DNA of 5,828 nucleotides from assembly GCA_938016625.1 (NCBI GenBank), contig CALILB010000123.1:1-5828 (forward strand), given 5' to 3'. Shown in pieces: positions 1 through 5,565 of the stretch. The translations under genes and the position numbers were made by a program. The stretch's first letter is position 1. Every line of letters starts with the position of its first letter. The DNA comes from an uncultured bacterium (GTDB lineage Bacteria; Acidobacteriota; Thermoanaerobaculia; Multivoradales; JAHEKO01). Under the pieces are notes generated by a model, which worked only from the letters and a program-made list of their open reading frames with translations, made no database searches and had not been told where the DNA came from.

Positions 1-1
1 C

Positions 2-280
2 CCGCGGAGCCGGGCCGCGAACGAGCGGGCCAAGAAGATCACCATCGAGTGTCTCGACGAGCTCGGGCTCGAGCACCTGCCCAGCCACACCAACTTCCTC
101 ATGCACCGGATAAACGGTGAGCTGGACACCTACCGCCGCAGAATGCGGGAGCGGGGGATCCATGTCGGTCGGCCCTTCCCGCCGCTCGACGGCCACAACC
201 GTCTGTCGCTCGGGCTGCCGGAAGAGATGGAGTGGTTTACCGAGGTCCTGCGGGAGTTTCGGACAGCCGGCTGGATCTAG
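2..280 (+). CDS. HisC-like PLP-dependent aminotransferase, C-terminal fragment (5' end outside window)
   Basis: Open from the left edge in the frame starting at base 2 and ending in TAG at 278-280; 92 residues are visible. The fragment looks like the small C-terminal domain of a class I/II fold-type I aminotransferase of the histidinol-phosphate aminotransferase type. It has a segment LPSHTNFLMHRI (fragment residues 26-37), matching the HisC 'PS.ANF' strand, then RERGIHVGRPFP (49-60), then NRLSLGLPEEMEWF (66-79). The last corresponds to the family's 'LR.S.G..EEN..F' motif, whose Arg (here R67) binds the substrate carboxylate. The PLP lysine and the N-terminal domain lie outside the window. 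Such enzymes transfer an amino group from glutamate to histidinol phosphate or related keto acids in the cytoplasm. The exact substrate cannot be told from this part, and many HisC-like paralogues are not in histidine synthesis. It converges with the VWFA gene, 10 bp away. Confidence 0.8.
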   Translation, partial: PRSRAANERAKKITIECLDELGLEHLPSHTNFLMHRINGELDTYRRRMRERGIHVGRPFPPLDGHNRLSLGLPEEMEWFTEVLREFRTAGWI

Positions 281-319
281 CCCGCACCTCTCACCGATCC
301 CCGACGGTGAGAGCTCGGG
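281..319. terminator. Stem-loop over convergent stop codons, possible bidirectional terminator
   Basis: A perfect 9-bp inverted repeat, CTCTCACCG (288-296) and CGGTGAGAG (305-313), encloses an 8-base loop. An outer 4-bp stem CCCG (281-284) / CGGG (316-319) is separated from it by a small internal loop of 3 and 2 bases. The structure starts right after the aminotransferase TAG (278-280) and contains the stop codon and last eight codons of the VWFA gene on the other strand. That placement is what a shared terminator for two convergent genes would have. There is no T-tract on either side, so it is not a textbook intrinsic terminator. It could act with Rho or as a 3'-end stabiliser. Confidence 0.5.
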
Positions 320-2015
320 TAGTGAAGGCGGAGACGGCGCCAAATTCGTCTCGTACTCCGAGGGCGATGGTCTGCCGGCCATTTCGCATACGGAGATTGG
401 TCGAGAAGCGCCAATTGTCGGGATGGTTTCCCGCATCACCGTCGGCCAATTCGATCTCGGCCGGTATCTCGAGGACCTCGGTCGTCCTCCCCTCCTCGTC
501 CATGGCGGCGAGGAAGAGTCGCAAGCGCCCACGGCTCTTCTCACCGTCGGGCAGCAGAACGATCTCGGACAGGGGAATGATCACTTGGATCGGCACCAGG
601 AATCGGTCCCCATCGGACTCGCTCCCCTCACCGACCTCCACCACCACCCGCAGCGGGTTGTCGTCGACCGCGTGGGTGAGGGATGCACGCACTCCCTCCG
701 ACATACTCGTATTGGAACTCTTGTCACGGTAGCCCGACCGGTGGCGCAAACGCACCCCCGGCCGCGACACCTCCACCGCGATGTTGTGGAACTCCTCATC
801 GCCCGCATGGTCCGGGGTGTAGCCGATGGAGTAGTAGGTTTGAAAATCCTCGGCGACCTTACGCAGCGCTGGGAGGAGGTCGTTACGATTGAGGATCGCC
901 TGGCCGCCCGTGTCGTCGGCCAGTTGTCGGAGGGGCAGTTGCAGGTTGGCCGACCGATCCATCTCGACAGAGCTTACCGCCGACACACTCCTCAGACTGT
1001 TCTGCTCGACTCCACCCAGACCGCTCGTCGGCACACCACCCGCACCGATCGTGTAGAGGGTCACATCCTGGGCATTGGCCGCTGCGGTGAGCTCGTCGAA
1101 GCGGCTGGTGGCATCGAAGGGGCGCTTCTTCAGCAAGGCGTATCCGGTCGGGAAGCGGTTCTCGATGGCCATGAACAGATCCATGGCCGCCAGCCGTGGC
1201 AGCCCGCTGCTGAGATGGAGAACCGCCTTGCGCCCGGGAAGCCCCGAGATCCGGTCGATCATCTCCTTCAAGGCGTCCAGGGCGAGAGTCACTTCGCCCA
1301 GGACCTGTTGGGCATGTGGCCGCAGAATCTCCACCGCCTCGATCTGATTCGACACGGTGTCGATTCGCTCGAGGAGGTCTCGGCGCTCGGAGTCGAAACG
1401 CTCTCCATGACAGCGTGTCGCTTCCAGCTCGATCAACGAATCAGTGACGGCGGCGGTGTCGCTGGTGAACGGCAGGCGAATTTTGAGGGTCCGATCGTAG
1501 GACGCCACCATGACTTCGGTGTCGGTGCCGACCCCCTCGGCGAGAAACCCGCGCAACTGGTCGAGCGCGCGCTTGCGGTCGAAGGTGCGGAGATTCATGT
1601 TATCCACGTAGATCACCAGCCACAGGCGCTCGCCGGGCGCAGCCGCCTCGGGCCCGCTCGGAACGAGAGCCTCGGGTGGGGTCGCCGGGCGAGCGCTCGG
1701 ATCGGCAACCCCCGCTGCTCCTCCCTCACGAGTCAGCAGGGAGAAATGGGTGATCTCCATCGGCTTGCCATCTTCGCTGATCTCGAAGTCGGCGGCCGTG
1801 AGGTCCTTGACCGGATTACCCTTCTTGTCGGTCGCGTACACATCCACATTGACCACGTGGACCTGTATGACCTCGCTAAAAACCGACCTGTCCTGCTTTT
1901 GCTGGTTCGCCCCTGCCCGGACAGTCGACACTAACGACCCACCGAGGAGCACACACAGCAGCAGGACCGGCACCGAAGACCTGAATTCAAGAATCCGTAC
2001 TAGGTAACCTGTCAC
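291..2015 (-). CDS. Secreted VWFA-related protein (acidobacterial TIGR03436-like family)
   Basis: 574 residues with a GTG start. The start is supported by a strong Shine-Dalgarno 8 bases upstream (2024-2028) and by the signal peptide that follows immediately: hydrophobic core about residues 15-30, likely signal peptidase I cut after VRA (32-34). Residues 48-92 hold the family's N-terminal strand and motif, with VHVVNVDVYATDKKGNPV (52-69) and DFEISEDGKP (76-85). A low-complexity Ala/Pro linker follows (about 98-128). The von Willebrand A-like domain runs about 131-400: strand LWLVIYVDN (131-139), GLPGRKAVLHLSSG (258-271), VTLYTIGAGG (318-327), and YYSIGYTP (394-401) near its end. The C-terminal part (about 405-574) looks beta-rich and is not recognised. 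The canonical metal site DxSxS is replaced by DNMNL (138-142). The protein is probably periplasmic or surface-exposed and may bind a ligand or protein partner; its actual function is unknown. It is monocistronic or at the end of a minus-strand unit, and converges with the aminotransferase gene. Confidence 0.88.
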   Translation of the reverse strand: MTGYLVRILEFRSSVPVLLLCVLLGGSLVSTVRAGANQQKQDRSVFSEVIQVHVVNVDVYATDKKGNPVKDLTAADFEISEDGKPMEITHFSLLTREGGAAGVADPSARPATPPEALVPSGPEAAAPGERLWLVIYVDNMNLRTFDRKRALDQLRGFLAEGVGTDTEVMVASYDRTLKIRLPFTSDTAAVTDSLIELEATRCHGERFDSERRDLLERIDTVSNQIEAVEILRPHAQQVLGEVTLALDALKEMIDRISGLPGRKAVLHLSSGLPRLAAMDLFMAIENRFPTGYALLKKRPFDATSRFDELTAAANAQDVTLYTIGAGGVPTSGLGGVEQNSLRSVSAVSSVEMDRSANLQLPLRQLADDTGGQAILNRNDLLPALRKVAEDFQTYYSIGYTPDHAGDEEFHNIAVEVSRPGVRLRHRSGYRDKSSNTSMSEGVRASLTHAVDDNPLRVVVEVGEGSESDGDRFLVPIQVIIPLSEIVLLPDGEKSRGRLRLFLAAMDEEGRTTEVLEIPAEIELADGDAGNHPDNWRFSTNLRMRNGRQTIALGVRDEFGAVSAFTTRALTVGDR

Positions 2016-2124
2016 CGATCTCCCCTCCAGTCCGTCGTTCGAGATCGCGACATCGCGGAGCCGAGTCCGCAGCCAGATCGAGACCGAGAGGTCGCGAGCC
2101 TACCCCTCTATCGACGCTCGCGCC
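2016..2124 (-). other. 109-bp gap between the DUF1232 gene and the VWFA gene
   Basis: GC-rich spacer between the DUF1232 stop and the VWFA start. Apart from the Shine-Dalgarno at its downstream end, I see no convincing -35/-10 pair, no strong stem-loop and no small coding frame. It is long enough to hold a promoter for the VWFA gene, but the sequence does not prove one, so read-through from the DUF1232 gene is equally possible. Confidence 0.4.
2020..2028 (-). promoter_or_regulatory. Shine-Dalgarno of the VWFA gene, deciding the GTG start
   Basis: On the minus strand the sequence reads GGAGGGGAG followed closely by GTG. The GGAGG core (2024-2028) is 8 bases from the GTG at 2013-2015, which is optimal spacing. 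No competing ATG in frame fits both this site and a full-length signal peptide, so the GTG start is well supported. Confidence 0.7.
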
Positions 2125-2676
2125 CTATTCTTGTACGGCGTCGTTGCTCTCGGGTTGCTCGGGCTCGGCCGGCTCGAGGTCGACCCCCCACTTGCTCAAG
2201 ACAAGCTTGACCCGGTCGTAGAGACTCGGACCCAGCAGGGCATGGGCAGCCGACGAGACGTCACCCAGAACCACCCGCAGCTTCTGCGAGCCGTTCCAGT
2301 ACTTTTCGGCCTGGGGTCCGAGCTCGCTGCCAAACGCGGTCGCCAATACCGCTGTGGCAATGATCAGATCCTCGGTCAGTGCGCCCGGGCCGAGAAAGGC
2401 CTCGGGCAACAGATCGATCGGCATCAGAAAGTAGGCCAGCGCTCCGGCCATCATCGTTCGGGTCTGCCTTGGAACCGAGCGATCGAGCGACAACCGGGCG
2501 AGCAGCATGAAGATGTCGGGAACCAGCAACAGCGCCTCGGCCGTGCCCGCACCGACCCGGCCACCATGCCGATCGACCCAGGCGGTCACCCGGTCGCGGA
2601 GCCGGTCGTAGGTGCTCAGCAGACCGGTGGAAACCAGCTCGTCTTCGTCGATCTGGACCTGGGGAAGCTCGGACAT
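2125..2676 (-). CDS. DUF1232 (YkvA-like) domain protein
   Basis: 183 residues from ATG 2674-2676 to TAG 2125-2127. The signature is in the middle: AYFLMPIDLLPEAF (81-94), then GPGALTEDLIIA (96-107). This matches the DUF1232/YkvA pattern 'YFL.P.DLIPD...G..DD', with Glu in place of the Asp after the second Pro. The segment about 43-63 and the DUF1232 core are hydrophobic, so membrane association or a helical hairpin is likely. The C-terminus (168-183) is acidic and Glu/Pro-rich. The biochemical role of the family is not known. The frame stays open upstream to a TTG at 2740-2742, but those 22 extra codons would be encoded partly by a palindromic repeat and give a Pro/Gly/Arg-rich non-conserved N-terminus, so the ATG is preferred. 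Neither start has a clear purine-rich ribosome site. The gene is 141 bp from the DUF92 stop with strong hairpins between, so it is probably a separate transcription unit. Confidence 0.82.
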   Translation of the reverse strand: MSELPQVQIDEDELVSTGLLSTYDRLRDRVTAWVDRHGGRVGAGTAEALLLVPDIFMLLARLSLDRSVPRQTRTMMAGALAYFLMPIDLLPEAFLGPGALTEDLIIATAVLATAFGSELGPQAEKYWNGSQKLRVVLGDVSSAAHALLGPSLYDRVKLVLSKWGVDLEPAEPEQPESNDAVQE

Positions 2677-2702
2677 AGCGGGGAGGAGTCTACCTAAATG
2701 GA

Positions 2703-2756
2703 CGTAGGGGAGGGCCTTGCGCCCTCCCGAGGGAGGGGACAAGCCCCTCCCCTACG
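2703..2756. repeat. REP-like imperfect palindrome built of two tandem hairpins
   Basis: A 54-bp near-palindrome: arms 2703-2728 and 2731-2756 are reverse complements with 3 mismatches in 26 positions, around a 2-base centre. Each arm is itself a hairpin: an 8-bp stem 2708-2715/2721-2728 with loop CTTGC, and an 8-bp stem 2731-2738/2744-2751 with loop ACAAG. The two loops share complementary CTTG/CAAG. It therefore can fold as one long hairpin, as a twin hairpin, or as a twin hairpin with pairing loops. The outer ends are CGTAG and CTACG. It lies between the DUF92 and DUF1232 genes. This design is typical of dispersed intergenic palindromic repeats (REP/MITE-like), but a copy number cannot be known from one window; only this copy is present here. 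Confidence 0.7.
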
Positions 2757-2765
2757 AGCCTCCAA

Positions 2766-2813
2766 TCGGCCGGCGGGCACCGCGCGCCGAAGGCGCGTGG
2801 TCGGGCCGGCCGA
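2766..2813 (-). terminator. GC-rich stem-loop just after the DUF92 stop, probable transcript 3' end
   Basis: An 18-19 bp stem interrupted by one internal loop. The outer part is 2766-2774 with 2805-2813 (CGGCCGGC core), then a 4/3-base internal loop. The inner part is 2779-2788 with 2792-2801 (one G-T pair) around a 3-base loop, GAA on the plus strand. On the minus strand it begins 4 bases after the DUF92 TGA (2818-2820), the expected place for a terminator or mRNA-end hairpin. No T-run follows, so termination efficiency is uncertain. It would separate the envelope-sugar unit from the DUF1232 gene. Confidence 0.5.
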
Positions 2814-2817
2814 ATCG

Positions 2818-3585
2818 TCATGTCACGAGGAGGGTCCAGATGGCGACAGCCAGCAGCGCGCCGGCGAGGGTGTTGAGGGTGTTGACGGCATCGTTGCCCA
2901 GGAGGCCTGCTCTCTCGAGAGTTGCGCCGATCAGGCTTTCGAGGATGGTGGCCAAGAAGCCGGCCGTGGCGACGGCGACAAAGCCGCGCGCGGCGTAGAA
3001 GCCGACCGCCCAGCCCAGACCCGACAGCACCAGGGCCCCTGCGGCACCGGCCAGGGTGCCGACCGCCGACACTCCACCGTCGGTTCCGGCGGGCACCGCG
3101 CGCCAGGTCGTCAGCAACCTCGGCCTGCCACCCCAGAGCTGACCGATCTCGCTCTCCAGGGTATCGGCGGTGGCGGCGGCAAAGGAGCCCGCAAAGGCCA
3201 GGACAAAGAGCTCGCGCAACGGCGTGAAGACGGCAAGCAGGGCACAGACCGCCGCCACACCCATGTTGGCGATCGCGTTACGAGCACCCCGGCGTCCTCG
3301 CCGCGCCTCGGCCAGCCCCAGACTCTCCTTGCGCTGGAAACCAAGACGGGTGGTGCCGGTGCCGATGACAAAGAAGGCCAGCAGCAGAAGATACCCTCGC
3401 CAATCCAGACAGGACCAGACCACCGTCCCCAGCCCCAGACCAACGAGGGCGCCGGACAACGAGATGGAGGCCGTGAGGAAGCCGAGAGCGGCAAGTCCGA
3501 TATTGACGGCGAGGCCGACCAGCACCTGCCGGGCGCCGAAGATCTCCGAGAGGCCCTCCCCGGTCGACAGGAGACTGCTCAGCAC
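2818..3585 (-). CDS. DUF92 family integral membrane protein (TIGR00297/VTE6-like)
   Basis: 255 residues from a GTG start, mostly hydrophobic. Likely membrane segments are near 20-40, 42-58, 64-80, 105-121, 126-140, 173-195, 200-220 and 236-254. Family landmarks are clear: AGSFAAATADTLESEIG (132-148), GGRPRLLTTWRAVPAGTDGG (152-171), LESLIGATLE (215-224) and GNDAVNTLNTLAGALLA (230-246). The loop RKESLGLAEARRGRRGARN (85-103) is strongly basic and also typical. The length fits bacterial DUF92 proteins. A plant member, VTE6, is a phytyl-phosphate kinase in tocopherol synthesis; bacterial roles are largely unassigned, so a lipid- or isoprenoid-phosphate kinase is only an inference. The start overlaps the end of the rmd-like gene by 7 bases (3579-3585). 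With little ribosome-site signal, translation is probably coupled to that gene. A stem-loop follows the stop. Confidence 0.88.
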   Translation of the reverse strand: MLSSLLSTGEGLSEIFGARQVLVGLAVNIGLAALGFLTASISLSGALVGLGLGTVVWSCLDWRGYLLLLAFFVIGTGTTRLGFQRKESLGLAEARRGRRGARNAIANMGVAAVCALLAVFTPLRELFVLAFAGSFAAATADTLESEIGQLWGGRPRLLTTWRAVPAGTDGGVSAVGTLAGAAGALVLSGLGWAVGFYAARGFVAVATAGFLATILESLIGATLERAGLLGNDAVNTLNTLAGALLAVAIWTLLVT

Positions 3586-4499
3586 GATCCTGTGGGAGCG
3601 GTCTGGTGTCCGATGGTGGCTTTCCAGAGATCCTTCAAGGCGTCATCGAGGGTCCTGGTGGCGGACCACCCCAATGCACGAAGACGGCTGGTGTCCGCCT
3701 CCAGCAGCGGGATCTCGACCGGTCGCACCCGATCCGGGTCGACTTCCACATCGGTCTCGACCCCGGAGACGGCGATAAGCCGCTCCAGCGCCTCACCGAT
3801 GCCGTAGGCGCGGCCACCGGCCAGGTTGTAGGCCTCCCCCGGCTCGCCCTCCTCGAGAAGAAGACGGTAGGCCTCCACCGCGTCGTCCACATGGAGAAAG
3901 TCACGCCGCGCGGCAAGATTGCCGACGCGTATCACCGGCGGCCGCTCTTGGCGCCGGATCTGAGCCAGTTGACCGGCAAACGAAGGCAGAGCAAAGTTTG
4001 GCGCCTGCCCGGGCCCGACGATGTTGAACGAACGGACCACCACAGCCCCCTGCATCGCCGCCAGACGCTCGGCGGCCGCTTTGGTCATCGCGTAGGGGCT
4101 TCGTGGAGCCAGGGTCCGGTCCTCGGTGATCGGTTGATCCTCGTCCGGCACATGACCGTAGACCTCGGCGCTCGAGGCCGTCACCACTCGCACACCCGTG
4201 GTGGCCCGTAGAAGATTCTCGGTGCCGAGCGTGTTGACCCTGAAGTACTCGCCCCAACGCGTCCAGGACTCTCCTACATGACTGAGCCCGGCCAGGTGGA
4301 CCACGACCTCGGGGCGAAAATCCTCGACCGCCACCTGCAAGGCGTCCGGATCGAGAAGGTCGGCCTCGTAGAGCTTGACACCGGTGAGCTCCGGGACCTC
4401 CCGGATATAGGTGCCCGCCACATCGTGCTCCCCTCTCGTCAGGTGGCCTGCGAGGCGGGAGCCTACGAACCCGGAAATACCGGTGATGAGAACACGCAT
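3579..4499 (-). CDS. rmd: Extended SDR, probable GDP-4-keto-6-deoxy-D-mannose reductase (RMD-like)
   Basis: 306 residues, ATG to TGA. A Rossmann NAD(P) site GISGFVG (7-13) opens the protein. The acidic turn EADLLDPDAL (45-54), VVHLAGLSHVGES (66-78), the active-site strand TASSAEVYG (107-115) and the catalytic pair Y136-x3-K140 (SPYAMTK) follow. The motif RSFNIVGPGQAPNF (156-169) resembles RMD 'RPFNH.GPGQ' rather than the 'GPRRG' of true GMD. RVGNLAARRDFLHVDDAVEAY (191-211), GEAYNLAGGR (221-230) and VDPDRVRPVEIPLLEAD (253-269) complete the RMD/GMD-group pattern. It probably reduces the GMD product to GDP-D-rhamnose with NAD(P)H in the cytoplasm. It lies 22 bp after gmd and overlaps the DUF92 gene. 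No good Shine-Dalgarno is visible, which fits translation coupled to gmd. Alternatives are a C4-epimerising reductase (GDP-6-deoxy-talose) or another nucleotide-sugar epimerase; the family is sure, the substrate less so. Confidence 0.8.
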   Translation of the reverse strand: MRVLITGISGFVGSRLAGHLTRGEHDVAGTYIREVPELTGVKLYEADLLDPDALQVAVEDFRPEVVVHLAGLSHVGESWTRWGEYFRVNTLGTENLLRATTGVRVVTASSAEVYGHVPDEDQPITEDRTLAPRSPYAMTKAAAERLAAMQGAVVVRSFNIVGPGQAPNFALPSFAGQLAQIRRQERPPVIRVGNLAARRDFLHVDDAVEAYRLLLEEGEPGEAYNLAGGRAYGIGEALERLIAVSGVETDVEVDPDRVRPVEIPLLEADTSRLRALGWSATRTLDDALKDLWKATIGHQTAPTGSC

Positions 4500-4521
4500 C
4501 GGTTCGAGTCTTGCGCGATGA

Positions 4522-5508
4522 TCAGGCGGGCGCCAGCTTGCCCTGTCTCTTGCCGACCCGCTCGCGCCAGAAATCCAGAAGATCCTCCAACGTCTGTTCC
4601 AGCGGAATGGTCGGCTCCCAGCCGGTGTCGGCGTGAAATTTCGACGCGTCCCCGATCAGCACTTCGACGTCCGACGGGCGGAGACGCTCCGGGTCGACCT
4701 CGACCTCCACCTGGGTCTGAGAAAGCTCCACCAGGTTGTCCAACAGCTGGCGGATGGTGGTCTCGCGCCCGCTGGCGATGTTGTATACCTCACCGGGGCG
4801 TCCCTTCTCCACCGCCAGCCAGTACGCCCGCACCGTATCCCGAACGTCGGTGAAATCGCGGACCGACTCGAGATTGCCCACCCGGATAACCGGATCTTGC
4901 AGCCCCGCCTCGATCGAGGCGATCTGTTTGGCGAAGTTGGAAGTCACAAACACATCCCCACGACGCGGACCGGTGTGATTGAAGCCCCGGGTGCGAACGG
5001 TCTTCAGCCCATAGCTCTGGTGGTACTGGTAGGCCAGCAGATCCTGCGCGACCTTGGAGACAGCGTAGGGCGACAGGGGACGCAGCGGATTGGTCTCTTT
5101 GATCGGCACCTCGTCGGGCAGCACCAGACCGTACTCCTCGCTCGAACCGGCTATCTGGATGACCGGATCCTGCTGCAACGCGCGCACTGCCTCGAAGATG
5201 TGGGTCTGGCCGATGATGTTGGTGCTGAGTGTCTCGGCCGGCGCCCGCCAACTTGTGGGAACAAAGCTCTGCGCCGCAAGATGAAAGATGGCGTCGGGTT
5301 CGACTTCTTCCAGTACCTGATGAATAGAGGTGTAGTCCCGCAGATCGGCTTCACGGAGTTGAATCTTGCCGTCCAGATGCTCGATATTCTCCGTCCGGCT
5401 CCGCCAGCGCTGAAAGCCGAAGATCTCGACCTCCGGCTGCTCGGCCAGAAGATAGTCCGCCAAATGGGACCCGGCAAAACCCGTGATCCCGGTTATGAGT
5501 ACTCTCAT
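4522..5508 (-). CDS. gmd: GDP-mannose 4,6-dehydratase
   Basis: 328 residues from an ATG with AGGAGG 6 bases upstream. It is an extended SDR with NADP site GITGFAG (7-13), then RWRSRTENIEHL (34-45), a GMD-type stretch binding the cofactor phosphate. FHLAAQSFVPTSWRAP (75-90), the active-site GSSEEYG (121-127, with E124/E125 covering the GMD catalytic Glu) and KETNPLRPLSPYAVSK (137-152, Y148/K152) follow. FNHTGPRRGDVFVTSNFAKQ (176-195) is the GMD signature for GDP-sugar binding. VRDFTDVRDTVRAYW (216-230) and DPERLRPSDVEVLIGDASKF (272-291) complete it. It removes water from GDP-D-mannose to give GDP-4-dehydro-6-deoxy-D-mannose, the shared precursor of GDP-rhamnose, GDP-fucose and related sugars. 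The length suits the short bacterial GMD group. It is 57 bp downstream of the lptD-like gene and 22 bp upstream of the rmd-like gene, whose protein is clearly related to it. No fucose-synthase (Fcl) gene is seen, which favours the rhamnose branch. Confidence 0.9.
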   Translation of the reverse strand: MRVLITGITGFAGSHLADYLLAEQPEVEIFGFQRWRSRTENIEHLDGKIQLREADLRDYTSIHQVLEEVEPDAIFHLAAQSFVPTSWRAPAETLSTNIIGQTHIFEAVRALQQDPVIQIAGSSEEYGLVLPDEVPIKETNPLRPLSPYAVSKVAQDLLAYQYHQSYGLKTVRTRGFNHTGPRRGDVFVTSNFAKQIASIEAGLQDPVIRVGNLESVRDFTDVRDTVRAYWLAVEKGRPGEVYNIASGRETTIRQLLDNLVELSQTQVEVEVDPERLRPSDVEVLIGDASKFHADTGWEPTIPLEQTLEDLLDFWRERVGKRQGKLAPA

Positions 5509-5565
5509 CGAATGCCTCCTGAAATCTCTCCTGTCCGGGCCACCTGCAGCGTTCTCTGACGCAGA
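5509..5565 (-). other. 57-bp gap between the lptD-like gene and gmd
   Basis: Short spacer. On the minus strand it contains two purine-rich ribosome-site-like stretches, AGGAGA and then AGGAGG, the latter being the functional one. There is a weak 4-bp stem (GCGT/ACGC) shortly after the lptD-like stop but no terminator-strength hairpin, so co-transcription of gmd with the upstream gene is plausible. Confidence 0.45.
5515..5520 (-). promoter_or_regulatory. Consensus Shine-Dalgarno of gmd
   Basis: AGGAGG on the minus strand, 6 bases from the ATG at 5506-5508. It is a full match to the anti-Shine-Dalgarno and confirms the gmd start. The downstream rmd-like and DUF92 genes lack such a site, so gmd seems to be the main ribosome entry point of this part of the operon. 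Confidence 0.8.

Noticed and set aside
117..1934. A 605-codon plus-strand open frame opposite the VWFA gene, also running through the aminotransferase end
   Set aside because: Its product is rich in Arg, His and Gly, has no recognisable domain, and crosses two well-supported genes in another frame or strand. Long antisense open frames are expected in high-GC DNA.
2131..2697. A 188-codon plus-strand open frame opposite the DUF1232 gene
   Set aside because: Gln/Arg/Gly-rich product without motifs, fully antisense to the DUF1232 protein.
2698..3807. A 369-codon plus-strand open frame opposite the DUF92 gene
   Set aside because: The product is low-complexity (Gly, Gln, Arg, Glu rich), begins in the palindromic repeat, and lies antisense to a gene with clear DUF92 motifs and membrane segments.
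4500..4524. Possible terminator or promoter between gmd and the rmd-like gene
   Set aside because: The 22-bp spacer holds no stem-loop or promoter-like pair and is simply an intra-operon gap.
4633..5559. A 308-codon plus-strand open frame opposite gmd
   Set aside because: No family resemblance; the minus-strand frame has the full set of GMD motifs and a consensus ribosome site, so this is a shadow.
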